Counted from the first letter of the stretch, positions 1 to 9,188 are shown. The stretch: 64,000 bases of DNA from Xanthocytophaga flava (GCA_030068525.1 JASJOS010000002.1:496001-560000); one strand, 5' to 3'. Notes: generated by a model not told the origin, from the letters alone. Program-made: numbers and translations.

Positions 1-326
1 TCTATCATGACCTGCTTGGGTTTCCTGTTATTAGTAAAGTAGAAGGGCGGCATGTGTTTTTCAGAGCCGGAACGTCAGTGTTGCTATGTTTTATTTCGGA
101 GAAGACAAAAACGGATACACATTTACCTCCTCATTATGGTTATGGACAACTACACCTGGCTTTTGAAGTGACTCCGGAAGAATATGAAGCTTGTAAGGCA
201 AAAGTTCTCACTGTGGGTATAGAAATAATTCATGAAGAAACCTGGCGTAATGGGCAGACCTCTTTTTATTTTCGAGACTTTGATGGACATTTGCTGGAAA
301 TAGTTCCTGTTGGAATCTGGAAATAA
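1..326 (+). CDS. VOC-family protein (glyoxalase/fosfomycin-resistance fold), 5' end missing
   Basis: The reading frame is open from the first bases of the window, so the gene starts upstream; a GTG at 54 is only an internal codon. The visible part begins [10 protein letters not shown], the usual strand-turn of a vicinal-oxygen-chelate domain, and continues with QLHLAFEV (a typical metal-binding His position) and [13 protein letters not shown], where the Glu is the usual last metal ligand. This fold covers glyoxalases, FosA-type thiol transferases and dioxygenases, and the substrate cannot be told from about 107 residues. The stop lies 4 bases before the serine dehydratase start, which suggests a shared transcript. 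The fold is fairly sure; the exact function is unknown. Confidence 0.8.
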   Translation, partial: YHDLLGFPVISKVEGRHVFFRAGTSVLLCFISEKTKTDTHLPPHYGYGQLHLAFEVTPEEYEACKAKVLTVGIEIIHEETWRNGQTSFYFRDFDGHLLEIVPVGIWK

Positions 327-330
327 AATA

Positions 331-1743
331 ATGGAAGCAATTAGCGTATTTGATATTTTAAAAATTGGAATTGGTCCGTCCAGTTCACATACATTAGGTC
401 CATGGAGAGCAGCACAGCGATGTATGCAGGAAATCGGGCAAAAGATGTCTTTAAAAGAAGTTGTCAAGGTTCAGGTGTTACTTTATGGTTCACTGGCGAA
501 GACTGGCATCGGGCATGGGACTGATATAGCTGTTTTGATGGGGTTAAGTGGAGCAGATCCGGTTACAGTAAAGGAAGAGGCCATTCCTCAGATTGTACAA
601 ACCATTAAAGATACCTCGCAGATTTATCTATTGGGACAGCATGTTATTCCTTTCAACTATACGGATGATATCTGCTTCTATTATAATGAATCCCTCCCTT
701 TTCATCCGAATGGTATACAGTTCCACCTCTGGCTGGCTAATGGGGAGGAACTATGGGAAACCTATTACTCGGTAGGAGGAGGGTTTATTATAAAAGAAAA
801 CGAACAGTTTACAGGTACTAAAGTAGAATTGCCTTATCCAGTGCAGACAGGCAAAGACGTTGAACGGTATTGCCAGGAATTTCATAAAAGTATTTCTGCT
901 GTAGTATGGGAAAACGAGAAAGTATGGCGAACACCTGCTGATATTCGTTCGGGATTGTTGAATATCTACCATGTGATGTTGAACTGTGCCTATACGGGGT
1001 GCCATACAGAAGGCTTCCTACCAGGTGGATTAAAAGTAGCACGCAGAGCGGCCTCCATTAATCGAAAACTGATGGGAGATCAGACCTATCAGGATGCCAG
1101 TGAATGGATTGAGGCTATCCGACGTACTTCCAAGTCGTTTGAATGTGTAACCAAGTGGATTAGTTGTTTTGCACTCGCTGTTAATGAGGTAAATGCTTCA
1201 CTGGGACGTGTTGTGACGGCTCCTACCAATGGGGCTGCAGGAGTAATTCCGGCGGTTTTGCTTTACTATGTCTGTTTTTGCAAAGATGTGAGTGAAGAGA
1301 AAATTATTCAGTTTCTTATGGTGGCAGGTCAAATTGGAAGTATCTTTAAGCAGGGGGCTACCTTATCCGCAGCCATGGGTGGCTGTCAGGCAGAAATTGG
1401 CGTTTCTTCTGCTATGGCTGCCGCTGCTTTAACCGAATGTCTGGGAGGAAGTTCGGGTCAAGCTCTGATGGCGGCTGAGATTGCCATGGAGCACCATCTG
1501 GGTCTTACCTGCGATCCTATCCGGGGCTTGGTACAGATCCCTTGCATAGAACGAAATACAATGGGAGCTATGAAGGCTATTACGGCCTGTAATATTGCAC
1601 TGGAAAGCAATCCTTCTTTAGCCAAAGTCTCTCTCGATGATGTCGTAAAAACCATGTGGCAAACAGCCCTGGATATGAACGGAAAATACAAAGAAACCTC
1701 AGAAGGTGGTCTGGCTGTATCGGTTAATGTTGCTGAATGTTAG
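331..1743 (+). CDS. sdaA: L-serine ammonia-lyase (iron-sulfur L-serine dehydratase), single-chain form
   Basis: This enzyme deaminates L-serine to pyruvate and ammonia in the cytoplasm with a [4Fe-4S] cluster. The protein has 470 residues. The N-terminal beta domain carries the signature [12 protein letters not shown] near residue 13. The alpha domain carries [11 protein letters not shown] near 293, [11 protein letters not shown] near 349 and [16 protein letters not shown] near 393; cysteines in the last two are expected cluster ligands. Both domains are in one chain, unlike the split Bacillus SdaAA/SdaAB. I chose the ATG at 331 over a TTG at 310 because SVFDIL starts the family just after it and it avoids overlap with the upstream gene. 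Confidence 0.95.
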   Translation: MEAISVFDILKIGIGPSSSHTLGPWRAAQRCMQEIGQKMSLKEVVKVQVLLYGSLAKTGIGHGTDIAVLMGLSGADPVTVKEEAIPQIVQTIKDTSQIYLLGQHVIPFNYTDDICFYYNESLPFHPNGIQFHLWLANGEELWETYYSVGGGFIIKENEQFTGTKVELPYPVQTGKDVERYCQEFHKSISAVVWENEKVWRTPADIRSGLLNIYHVMLNCAYTGCHTEGFLPGGLKVARRAASINRKLMGDQTYQDASEWIEAIRRTSKSFECVTKWISCFALAVNEVNASLGRVVTAPTNGAAGVIPAVLLYYVCFCKDVSEEKIIQFLMVAGQIGSIFKQGATLSAAMGGCQAEIGVSSAMAAAALTECLGGSSGQALMAAEIAMEHHLGLTCDPIRGLVQIPCIERNTMGAMKAITACNIALESNPSLAKVSLDDVVKTMWQTALDMNGKYKETSEGGLAVSVNVAEC

Positions 1744-1816
1744 AGTAAGAGAAGAGGTTCGTAATTCATTTTTTTCTTTTTGAAAGGATCTTTCTTTAGG
1801 AAAAGATCTTTCTTCC

Positions 1817-1932
1817 CTGTCCTTCTGAAAGAACCTTGTGACAAATAGAGCCGCATTTGGTTTTTGAGAGAAAAATTATCTCCAGTCGGAAAGGCCGCTG
1901 GTCTTGCCACAAGATTCTTCCAGAAGGGTAGG
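1817..1932 (+). repeat. MITE-like interspersed repeat, copy A (reference orientation)
   Basis: The left arm starts CTGTCCTTCTGAAAGAACC and the right arm ends CACAAGATTCTTCCAGAAGG, so the element is an inverted-repeat unit of about 115 bp with a partly conserved centre (CCAGTCGGAAAGGCCGCTGG). Further copies are at 13698, 41507, 56191 and 62297. A lone half-arm (TTTCAGAAGGACAG) follows at about 1967-1980. It fills the 453-base gap between the serine dehydratase and HD genes, which holds no convincing gene. Confidence 0.8.
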
Positions 1933-2196
1933 AGGTGCTTTCAGGAGGTCAAAATGGAGTGACTCTTTCAGAAGGACAGAGAATTTATATCCCGGAAAGT
2001 CAGAAAGCCTCTCTTTCTAAGAGAATAAACAGACTATTTTCCTCCTATAGTACAAACTCATCGTCATTGAATGATGTTTATGGATTTTCTGTACTGAAAA
2101 TTTTGTGGCCTTTCTGTTATTTTCATCTATTTTGATTGAATCCCAAACAATTAATTTGCACATTCGCATATAGACACTAGTCCAGCTGGAGAAAAT

Positions 2197-2619
2197 ATGA
2201 ATTTTGAACGTGCATTACAGATAGCTACAGAAGTACATAAAGATCAGAAAGATCGGTATGGTGCCCCTTATATTTTACATGTGATGCGGGTCATGCTGCG
2301 AGGTAAAAATGAGGATGAAAAGATTGTTGGCTTGTTGCATGATGTGGTAGAAGACTCTCCAAAGACAATAGAAGATTTGCGTAAGGAAGGGTTCTCTGAA
2401 TCCATTCTGGAGGCGGTGAATTGTCTGACGCGTCCAGAATCTGAATCTTACGAGGATTTTATACAACGTATTAAAACCAGTCGTCTGGCGATTAATGTGA
2501 AGTTAAACGATCTGGAAGATAATCTGGATATGAGGCGATTGCCTTCTGTTACAGAAAAGGATATTCCCCGGATCAACAAATACCTGAAAGCCTATCATGA
2601 GTTGGTAAAGCTTAAATAG
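2197..2619 (+). CDS. HD-domain protein, (p)ppGpp hydrolase-like (MESH1/SpoT-HD type)
   Basis: A 140-residue stand-alone HD hydrolase. It shows the metal-binding pattern of the SpoT hydrolase domain: a His in the first helix (ATEVHKDQKDRYGAPYILH), the HD pair in LLHDVVEDS near residue 47, and a later Asp in KLNDLEDNLDMRRL. That matches small alarmone hydrolases, which remove pyrophosphate from ppGpp, but no synthetase or TGS/ACT domain is present, so other nucleotide substrates are possible. It is followed closely by a Nudix gene, a sensible nucleotide-cleaning pair. Confidence 0.8.
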   Translation: MNFERALQIATEVHKDQKDRYGAPYILHVMRVMLRGKNEDEKIVGLLHDVVEDSPKTIEDLRKEGFSESILEAVNCLTRPESESYEDFIQRIKTSRLAINVKLNDLEDNLDMRRLPSVTEKDIPRINKYLKAYHELVKLK

Positions 2620-2642
2620 CCTCAGAACACGATTAGTACTAA

Positions 2643-3236
2643 ATGATGAATTTACCCTATACAGATAAAGTGAAAAAACTGGAGAAGTGGAAGACCTTAC
2701 GATCAGAGATGGTTTTTGATCATCGCTGGTATAAAGTACGTAAAGACGAAGTACAATTACCCAATGGGCGTATTCTGGACGATTATTATGTAAGTGTTCG
2801 TCCGGAAGTAGTGCTTGTATTCCCAATTACAGCAGACAATGAAGTAATCATGGTAAGGCAGTACAAGCATGGTGCAGGTCAGATACTGCTCGAATTGCCG
2901 GGAGGAATCGTGGATACTACTGATAGTTCAGTAGAGGTAGCGGCAAAGCGGGAGTTGCTGGAAGAGACAGGCTATTACAGCGAACAGTGGACTAAGCTTG
3001 CAGTGATTTATGACGATCCAACCAAAAATACGAACCAGTTTCATTTCTATCTGGCTGAAGGAGCCTATCATACCAGAGAACAGAAACTGGATCATACAGA
3101 AGATATTATTGTCGAAAAAGTACCTTTGGCAGAAGTGATGCAAAAAGCAGTGCAGGGGGAGATCTGTGTCGCCAATTCATTGGCGATCATCCTGCTGGCA
3201 CTGGAAAAAATTAAACAGAATAAGCTGACACCGTAA
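2643..3236 (+). CDS. Nudix hydrolase, ADP-ribose/ADP-sugar pyrophosphatase type
   Basis: A 197-residue protein. The N-terminal half has the ADP-ribose pyrophosphatase layout (DEVQLPNGR, then VVLVFPITADNEVIMVRQYKHG) leading to a Nudix helix at about residues 84-107, GGIVDTTDSSVEVAAKRELL followed by EETGY. The catalytic RELLEETGY half is intact, while the first Glu of the canonical box (G-x5-E) is not at its usual place. Such enzymes hydrolyse ADP-ribose or ADP-sugars to AMP and a sugar phosphate. It lies 23 bases after the HD gene and is probably co-transcribed. The start could also be the second of the two adjacent Met codons. Confidence 0.87.
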   Translation: MMNLPYTDKVKKLEKWKTLRSEMVFDHRWYKVRKDEVQLPNGRILDDYYVSVRPEVVLVFPITADNEVIMVRQYKHGAGQILLELPGGIVDTTDSSVEVAAKRELLEETGYYSEQWTKLAVIYDDPTKNTNQFHFYLAEGAYHTREQKLDHTEDIIVEKVPLAEVMQKAVQGEICVANSLAIILLALEKIKQNKLTP

Positions 3237-3295
3237 TACTTATAGATGAAAGGATGACCTCCTGATGCTGTGTCAGCTTCTTACAGAATGAAAAT

Positions 3296-3970
3296 ATGAC
3301 TTTTGCAGAGAAAGCCATTTCTTTTTATAACCAGCTATCTGCTGGGAATGAGTTGCCGCATTCAGTGAAAACACTGAATCCCTATGAGCAGACTGATGTA
3401 AAACAGATTGTAGTTCAGTTTTATGAGAAGTTCTATGCAGATGAATTGCCACGTGTTTGGATCATGGGGATTAACCCTGGACGTTTGGGAGGTGGTACTA
3501 CAGGGATTTCCTTTACTGATCCTGTAAATCTGCAGCAATATTGTCACATTAACCATACATTCAAGAATACTACAGAGCTTTCCAGCCAGTTTATCTACAA
3601 ATGTATCAACGAGTTTGGAGGAACAGACCGATTCTTCAGCAGGTTTCATTTGGGAGCTGTTTATCCGCTGGCCTTGGTGAAAGAAGGTAAAAACTACAAT
3701 TACTATGATTCACCGGACGTATACAAAGCGCTGGAATCTTCTATGCTGGAATATCTGAAGCTGCAAGTGGCACTGGGATCGGTAAAAGAGGTTATCTGTT
3801 TGGGACAGAAAAATTACCAATATCTGCAACTACTCAATAAGCAATTGGATTTGTTTGAGCAGATTCATGTATTGGAGCATCCAAGATTTATCATGCAGTA
3901 TAAACGAAAAGAGATGACTGAGTATACAAAGAAATATGTGACTTTATGGGAGAACTTATACACTGGTTAG
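3296..3970 (+). CDS. SMUG2-like uracil-DNA glycosylase family protein (DUF4918)
   Basis: A 224-residue protein that fits the DUF4918/SMUG2 branch of the uracil-DNA glycosylase superfamily. Visible landmarks are RVWIMGINPGRLGGGTTGI near residue 55, which matches the superfamily's first active-site motif (G-[IV]-[NS]-P), and LEHPRFIMQYKR near residue 195, which matches the HP-containing second motif that inserts into DNA. The family is thought to excise deaminated bases. It follows the HD and Nudix genes on the same strand, so all three may serve nucleotide or DNA hygiene. The family call is fairly firm; the substrate is inferred. Confidence 0.82.
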   Translation: MTFAEKAISFYNQLSAGNELPHSVKTLNPYEQTDVKQIVVQFYEKFYADELPRVWIMGINPGRLGGGTTGISFTDPVNLQQYCHINHTFKNTTELSSQFIYKCINEFGGTDRFFSRFHLGAVYPLALVKEGKNYNYYDSPDVYKALESSMLEYLKLQVALGSVKEVICLGQKNYQYLQLLNKQLDLFEQIHVLEHPRFIMQYKRKEMTEYTKKYVTLWENLYTG

Positions 3971-4086
3971 TGAAAGAAATATCACAGGTAGGTTATGCCT
4001 CTGTTTTTGATTTTTTTATACTGACCTTTTTAATTGTTTTGAAAACTGTCTGTATCTGATTCATTTATAAATGATTTTTTGTAGCC

Positions 4087-6792
4087 ATGCAAAGTAATCC
4101 TGAAAAAGAGAGAATTATCGCAACACCTAAAAATTCTGGCTGGAAGAAATGGGGACCGTATTTGTCAGAACGCCAGTGGGGAACTGTACGTGAAGATTAT
4201 AGTGCAGATGGGTCTGCCTGGACATATTTTCCTTATGAACAAGCCATTAGTCGTGCCTACAGATGGGGTGAGGATGGAATAGCGGCGATTTCGGATACCA
4301 AACAGCGCATGTGTTTTGGATGGGCTTTCTGGAACGGAAAAGATCCTTATATAAAAGAGCGGTTGTTTGGAGTGGCAAACCCGGAGGGAAATCACGGAGA
4401 AGATGTCAAAGAACTCTACTATTATCTGGATAGTACTCCGACTCATTCGTACATGAAAATGTTGTACAAATATCCTCAGAATGCTTTCCCATACCGAAAA
4501 ATATTAGAACAGAACGCAAGACGGGGTAGGGATGAACCTGAATATGAACTGATAGATACAGGAGTATTTCAGAAAGATGAGTATTTTGACATTTTTATTG
4601 AATATGCCAAAGCTTCCGAAGAAGATATTTTAATCAAAGTTACTGCCTGTAACCGTTCTGTAAAAAAGGCCCGTCTGGATATTCTGCCTACTCTGTGGTT
4701 TCGGAATACCTGGTACTGGGGATACGAAGATCAGACCTATGTACCCAATGTTGCTGCTTCAGGACGTAACTATATCGTGGCTGAACATGAGGATGTAGGA
4801 AAATACTATCTGTATTTTGAGGGAGAACCTGAAGAACTGTTTTGTGAGAATGAGACCAATCGGTTAAAGGTTTTCGGGCAACCCAATCCGCGTCCCTATC
4901 CCAAAGACAGTATTAATGATTATATCATTTCCGGAGGAGAAATTAAATACCTGAACCCTCAGAAAACAGGTACAAAAGGGGCTATCCGGAATACATTGCA
5001 GGTGAACCCAAAGGGAGAGGTGACACTGCGATTCAGATTAAGCCACCGATACATGGAAACTCCATTTATTAATTTTGATGAGAAGTTTACAGAGAGAAAA
5101 ACGGAGGCAGATGTATATTATGCCGATCTGCAGAAAAATATAAAAGATGCGGATCTGCGTAAAATTCAGCGACAGGCTTATGCCGGCATGTTATGGAACA
5201 AACAGTTTTATAACTTTAACGTAGATCAGTGGCTTACTGGAGACCCTGCTTCGGCAGCTCCTCCTGAATCCCGTTTGAATATCCGGAATCAGAGCTGGCG
5301 ACATTTACACAATGGAAATATAATCTCTATGCCTGACAAGTGGGAATATCCCTGGTATGCGGCATGGGATCTGGCGTTTCATTGTATTCCATTAGCCAAA
5401 CTAGATCCCTCCTTTGCCAAACGTCAGCTGGTTATATTCTTGCGGGAATATTATATGCATCCCAACGGACAGATTCCTGCCTATGAATGGAATTTCTCGG
5501 ATGTTAATCCTCCTGTGCATGCATGGGGGGCCTGGAAAGTATATGCGATTGATAAGGAGATGAATGGTGGGAAGGGCGATAAGCAGTTTCTGGCTTCTGT
5601 GTTTCATAAGCTATTGATGAACTTTACCTGGTGGGTAAACCAGAAAGACAGAGAAGGAAATAACCTGTTTGAAGGTGGCTTCCTGGGACTGGATAATATA
5701 GGAGTATTTGACCGGAGTCATCCACTACCAAACGGGGCTTATATCGAACAGGCCGATGGAAGTAGCTGGATGGCGATGTATAGCCTTAATATGTTGCGGA
5801 TTGCGATTGAGCTTGCAACGTATGAGGAAAGCTATCAGGAAATGGCTTCTAAGTTTTTTGAGCATTTTCTGTTTATATCCAAAGCTATGCGTAACATCAC
5901 CGAAGATGAAATTGATCTTTGGGATTCGGAAGATGAGTTTTACTATGATATTCTGCATTTGCCTGCCGATAATCAGAGCATATTATTGAAAGTACGGTCA
6001 TTGGTAGGCTTGATCCCTATGTTTGCGGTAGAGATTCTGACACCTGAGATGATCGGACAATTACCTGACTTTACACGTCGATTGGAATGGGTATTGAAAA
6101 ACAGACCGGATCTGGCTCGTATGGTGTCTCGTTGGCACGAACCGGGACGTGGAGAAAGCCGGATGCTGGCATTGATGCGTATTCACCGACTGAAGCGTAC
6201 CTTACGTCGTATGCTGGACGAAACAGAGTTTTTGTCAGACTATGGTGTAAGATCTTTGTCGAAATACCATAAAGATCACCCATATGTAATGCAAATGGAT
6301 GGCATTACGTATTCAGTGCAGTATCTGCCTGGTGAATCCGAATCGGGAATGTTTGGCGGAAATTCTAACTGGCGTGGTCCGGTTTGGTTCCCGGTTAACT
6401 ACCTGATTATAGAATCGTTAGTGAAATATTATGAATACTATGGAGATGAAATGACGGTAGAATATCCAACCGGTTCCGGTACTTTCCTAAACCTAAAGCA
6501 GGTAGCTGAAGAACTGATGGCTCGCTTATTACGAATCTTCCAGTTAAATGAAAAAGGCGAGCGGCCGTTCTATGGTGGAGATGCCAAGTTTAACCATGAT
6601 CCGTATTTCAAGAATCATATGATGTTCTATGAATATTTCCATGCAGATACTGGCAGAGGATTAGGTGCTTCCCATCAAACAGGATGGACTGGCTTGATTA
6701 CTGACCTGATCGACCGTTTGGAAACTGCCCGAATCGCCAGAGAAGGTAAGCCAACAGAGAGTAAGACAGAGAAGAAAGAGGTGGTAGGTTAA
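4087..6792 (+). CDS. Glycoside hydrolase family 63-like (alpha,alpha)6-barrel glucosidase
   Basis: A 901-residue protein without a signal peptide, so probably cytoplasmic. The N-terminal part is beta-rich (WGPYLSERQWGTVREDYS). The second half has helical-barrel signatures of GH63/MGH1-like enzymes: WEYPWYAAWDLAFHCIPLA near residue 419, GQIPAYEWNFSDVNPPVHAW near 460, GGNSNWRGPVWFPVNYLI near 757 and GLGASHQTGWTGLI near 860. The acidic residues in the YEW and related segments are plausible catalytic acid and base. Family members trim alpha-glucosides or mannosylglycerate-type solutes. It stands alone and ends before a clear terminator. Confidence 0.87.
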   Translation: MQSNPEKERIIATPKNSGWKKWGPYLSERQWGTVREDYSADGSAWTYFPYEQAISRAYRWGEDGIAAISDTKQRMCFGWAFWNGKDPYIKERLFGVANPEGNHGEDVKELYYYLDSTPTHSYMKMLYKYPQNAFPYRKILEQNARRGRDEPEYELIDTGVFQKDEYFDIFIEYAKASEEDILIKVTACNRSVKKARLDILPTLWFRNTWYWGYEDQTYVPNVAASGRNYIVAEHEDVGKYYLYFEGEPEELFCENETNRLKVFGQPNPRPYPKDSINDYIISGGEIKYLNPQKTGTKGAIRNTLQVNPKGEVTLRFRLSHRYMETPFINFDEKFTERKTEADVYYADLQKNIKDADLRKIQRQAYAGMLWNKQFYNFNVDQWLTGDPASAAPPESRLNIRNQSWRHLHNGNIISMPDKWEYPWYAAWDLAFHCIPLAKLDPSFAKRQLVIFLREYYMHPNGQIPAYEWNFSDVNPPVHAWGAWKVYAIDKEMNGGKGDKQFLASVFHKLLMNFTWWVNQKDREGNNLFEGGFLGLDNIGVFDRSHPLPNGAYIEQADGSSWMAMYSLNMLRIAIELATYEESYQEMASKFFEHFLFISKAMRNITEDEIDLWDSEDEFYYDILHLPADNQSILLKVRSLVGLIPMFAVEILTPEMIGQLPDFTRRLEWVLKNRPDLARMVSRWHEPGRGESRMLALMRIHRLKRTLRRMLDETEFLSDYGVRSLSKYHKDHPYVMQMDGITYSVQYLPGESESGMFGGNSNWRGPVWFPVNYLIIESLVKYYEYYGDEMTVEYPTGSGTFLNLKQVAEELMARLLRIFQLNEKGERPFYGGDAKFNHDPYFKNHMMFYEYFHADTGRGLGASHQTGWTGLITDLIDRLETARIAREGKPTESKTEKKEVVG

Positions 6793-6823
6793 TAATAGTA
6801 ATTTTCCTGATTTCTGAATACAA

Positions 6824-6862
6824 ATCAAAACGTCAGTATATAGGGTATGCTGACGTTTTGAT
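6824..6862. terminator. Bidirectional rho-independent terminator between convergent genes
   Basis: ATCAAAACGTCAG and CTGACGTTTTGAT form a 13-bp stem with a short loop, followed by a T-rich run on the plus strand and A-rich sequence on the other side. It lies between the convergent GH63 gene and the NTF2-like gene, so it can serve both. Confidence 0.85.
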
Positions 6863-6889
6863 TTTTTATGGAGGTAGGAATTTGGGTTG

Positions 6890-7699
6890 CTACTCTTTCA
6901 CCAACTCATCTACCACTTTTCCATTTTCATGAACAATGATTTTTGAGACTTTTTGTTTAGTGTCGGTGGCAAACTCAAACTGAAGGTCCCGTTCTTTGCT
7001 AAAAAAGAAGTTTGGCTTTTCAGCAAAAATATCCATTCTGGAATTGCTGCTTTCCATAGTCAGGTAGTTGCCATTTGACTTGATAGTAAAAGAGCCAAAC
7101 GTTGGATTTTTATAAGTGCCTTCATATTGTTTCAGCGTTTTGGCTGGAAGAGAAATCTCTTTTCGCGTGTTTATAGGTGGTGCTCCGTGATGATTATAAC
7201 TCAGTACATACGACATTTTCCACTCATTATTTTCAAGCGTCCAGAAGTTGGTAAAATTAGCCAATCCTTCTCTACGTTCCGGTTTTCCATTCTGGCTTAC
7301 ATAGAAATAATGCTCGCCCGAAATAATAGCTCCATAAATCCGGTTTCCGTCTCGCATTGGAAACACCTGAATCGTACCAGGTACTTCTTCTCGTCTGATT
7401 TTTTGATTCGGATTGCCACAAATGTTTTTGGCAAGTGAGTTTGTCAAAGCTCCCGCTCCACTGGTTATTCCTCCCTTGTCATGATAAAACTGAATAGTAG
7501 GTGCGATATAGCGGGCATTCTCGGTCAGATTACATTCATTATAGGTTTTCCAGAAGAGGCTATCCAGATGCAGGATAGTAGCCGTCAACTTCTTATTTTC
7601 TTCCTGTTCATTATCGTGGGATTGTGCATAAGCAGTCAGAGAAAACCCAGAAAAGATAGTTACAATGGCTAGTAACAGAAGCGTAGGAGACGGTCTCAT
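6890..7699 (-). CDS. Secreted NTF2-like (DUF4440) protein with C-terminal beta domain
   Basis: A 269-residue protein with a signal peptide ending near TAYAQ (residue 26). The segment after it (LTATILHLDSLFWKTYNECN, then ARYIAPTIQFYHDKGGITSG) is a typical SnoaL/DUF4440 start, and the domain ends with NFWTLENNEWKMSYVLSYNH. The C-terminal 80 residues (YEGTYKNPTFGSFTIKSNGN) look like the DUF3471-type beta domain that follows lactamase-like or DUF4440 modules. NTF2-like folds bind small ligands or act as isomerases; the role here is unknown. Its start overlaps the stop of the gene upstream by 4 bases, so the two are translationally coupled. Confidence 0.75.
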   Translation of the reverse strand: MRPSPTLLLLAIVTIFSGFSLTAYAQSHDNEQEENKKLTATILHLDSLFWKTYNECNLTENARYIAPTIQFYHDKGGITSGAGALTNSLAKNICGNPNQKIRREEVPGTIQVFPMRDGNRIYGAIISGEHYFYVSQNGKPERREGLANFTNFWTLENNEWKMSYVLSYNHHGAPPINTRKEISLPAKTLKQYEGTYKNPTFGSFTIKSNGNYLTMESSNSRMDIFAEKPNFFFSKERDLQFEFATDTKQKVSKIIVHENGKVVDELVKE

Positions 7700-8046
7700 T
7701 TTTGATTGTTTTTATAGTGTGATTTCTCGATAAGGTAACTGATGATAAGGCTGATGCCTCCAAATAACAACATCATCGCAAAGAATGCACCTTGTCTGGG
7801 AACATCCATCTTATTGGCAACCGTATTGCCTAGTAGTATGCCAATAGCTATACCAATCATGAGGAGTCCAAAACGCAGTGTCGCTGAGATAACTGCCAGG
7901 TTGTTGTTAAATTCTTTGGGTGTTAGCCCTTTTTCCATCAATGTCATTCGTTCGCGGTGACGGGTCATTAGAATGACATAGAGTATACCGGCTATGGCTC
8001 CAATGGCAACAAATGAGACCAGAAAGTCCCTGAGTATTTCATCCAT
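7696..8046 (-). CDS. Small membrane protein, DUF6249-like
   Basis: About 116 residues with three hydrophobic segments (near residues 7-25, 57-75 and 85-103). The conserved RHRERMTLMEKGLTP between the first two is typical of a Bacteroidota membrane family often encoded beside ECF sigma factors. I placed the start at the ATG giving MDEILRDFLVSF; an ATG 30 bases further upstream would add a polar tail and push into the divergent regulatory region. It is transcribed away from the sigma factor gene and coupled to the NTF2-like gene by a 4-base overlap. Its function is unknown. Confidence 0.7.
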   Translation of the reverse strand: MDEILRDFLVSFVAIGAIAGILYVILMTRHRERMTLMEKGLTPKEFNNNLAVISATLRFGLLMIGIAIGILLGNTVANKMDVPRQGAFFAMMLLFGGISLIISYLIEKSHYKNNQK

Positions 8047-8072
8047 ATGTTTTTGATTCGTTTTGCCATATG

Positions 8073-8159
8073 ACAACCCGGTTTTTCATTGGTTACAACT
8101 TTTTTCTAAAAAATTTATTTAGTAAAATTAGTTGTAACCAAACCGACAGATGGTTGTCT
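8073..8159. promoter_or_regulatory. Nested inverted repeats in the divergent promoter region of the ECF sigma gene
   Basis: TGGTTACAACT at 8091-8101 is repeated exactly inverted as AGTTGTAACCA at 8131-8141. Outside it, GACAACC at 8073-8079 pairs with GGTTGTC at 8153-8159. The pairs are nested around an AT-rich core of about 29 bases, between the divergent DUF6249-like gene and the sigma factor gene. This is the expected layout for a dimeric regulator or a shared sigma-dependent promoter; the binding protein is unknown. Confidence 0.55.
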
Positions 8160-8169
8160 AACCATCGTT

Positions 8170-8724
8170 ATGAAAATCTTCGAAGACGAATACTATATCG
8201 AACGTGTGTTACAGGGAGATGTCTCTGCCTATCGCTTTTTGGTGGAGCGATACAAGAAGATGGTGTATTCCATTGCATTGAAGATTCTAAATGATGCACA
8301 GGATGCCGAAGACGCTGCACAGGATAGTTTTGTAAAGGCTTACGAACGTTTGCATACCTTCGAGAGAAAATCTAAATTTTCAACCTGGCTATATACTATT
8401 ACCTATCGCCTCTGCCTGAACAAACTGAAGGAGATGAAGCGGGAGTTTACCTTTCTCACAGAGCAATTACCCAAATGGGAGGATGGGGAGATGGTCTTAC
8501 CAGGTAGTTTCAACGAACAGGATCAGGAGCGTATCATCAAAGAGTCCATTCAGGCATTGCCTCAGCAGGAAGGTTTGCTGGTGCTACTCTATTATTATGA
8601 GGAAAAGTCTATTCGGGAAATTGAACAGATAACGGGACTGATGGCTTCTAATATCAAGATAAAGCTGCATAGAGCAAGAAAAGTGCTGGAAAGAAAACTG
8701 AGTCATTTAATCGAAGAGAGATGA
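8170..8724 (+). CDS. RNA polymerase ECF sigma factor (sigma-70 family, RpoE-like)
   Basis: A 184-residue sigma factor. Region 2 is visible as FLVERYKKMVYSIALKILND followed by AQDAEDAAQDSFVKAYERLHTF and FSTWLYTITYRLCLNKL. Region 4 is LPQQEGLLVLLYYYEEKSIR and IKIKLHRARKVLERKL near the C-terminus. It should direct polymerase to a small regulon, probably including its own operon. The next gene overlaps it by 4 bases (ATGA) and encodes a membrane protein in the position of an anti-sigma factor. The start at the first ATG agrees with family length. Confidence 0.93.
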   Translation: MKIFEDEYYIERVLQGDVSAYRFLVERYKKMVYSIALKILNDAQDAEDAAQDSFVKAYERLHTFERKSKFSTWLYTITYRLCLNKLKEMKREFTFLTEQLPKWEDGEMVLPGSFNEQDQERIIKESIQALPQQEGLLVLLYYYEEKSIREIEQITGLMASNIKIKLHRARKVLERKLSHLIEER

Positions 8725-9188
8725 AAGAGAGAAAGTTGAAAAAGACAATACAGAAAGTGAATCTGGACGAACCTTCGGATGCATTTACAGGCCGTATCAT
8801 GTCTCAGATTGACACAATCGAAGACTTGAGCCTGGAGCCTGCTATTGCCGAAATAGTGAAAAAGAATGTTGCCACTGACCCATCAGAGGACTTTACATCC
8901 CAGATAATGGCTCAGCTTACACCTAAACGACGGGTAGTGATAGAACCTGTCATTTCCCGCAAAGCATGGCTGTGGATAGCAGGTGTGGTATCACTAATTC
9001 TTTTGGTTGCGATAATGTCATCACGTAAAGATCAGATAACCTCGCCGGATCCCCATGCTGTGATTGATTCATCTGTACGATTGATCAGGATGTATAGCCA
9101 GCAGTGGATTCTTTTTCTGATTGTAATCTGCAGCTTATTGCTGGGAGATTATTTTGTAAGAAGAAAATGGAGTCCTGTTGTAGAGTAA
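8721..9188 (+). CDS. Two-helix membrane protein in anti-sigma position, with duplicated cytoplasmic motif
   Basis: A 155-residue protein coupled to the sigma factor by an ATGA overlap. Residues 17-33 (DEPSDAFTGRIMSQIDT) and 53-69 (TDPSEDFTSQIMAQLTP) are two copies of one motif with the shape PS-x-x-FT-x-x-IM-x-Q. Two transmembrane helices follow (about 84-101 and 129-146). There is no Cys/His zinc anti-sigma motif, so if it holds the sigma factor it probably does so through the duplicated motif. Membership in an anti-sigma function is inferred from position and topology. Confidence 0.65.
   Translation: MKERKLKKTIQKVNLDEPSDAFTGRIMSQIDTIEDLSLEPAIAEIVKKNVATDPSEDFTSQIMAQLTPKRRVVIEPVISRKAWLWIAGVVSLILLVAIMSSRKDQITSPDPHAVIDSSVRLIRMYSQQWILFLIVICSLLLGDYFVRRKWSPVVE

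Noticed and set aside
1935-2135. A 66-codon plus-strand frame in the gap after the serine dehydratase gene
   Set aside because: It begins inside the MITE-like copy's flank, has low-complexity composition and no recognisable features.
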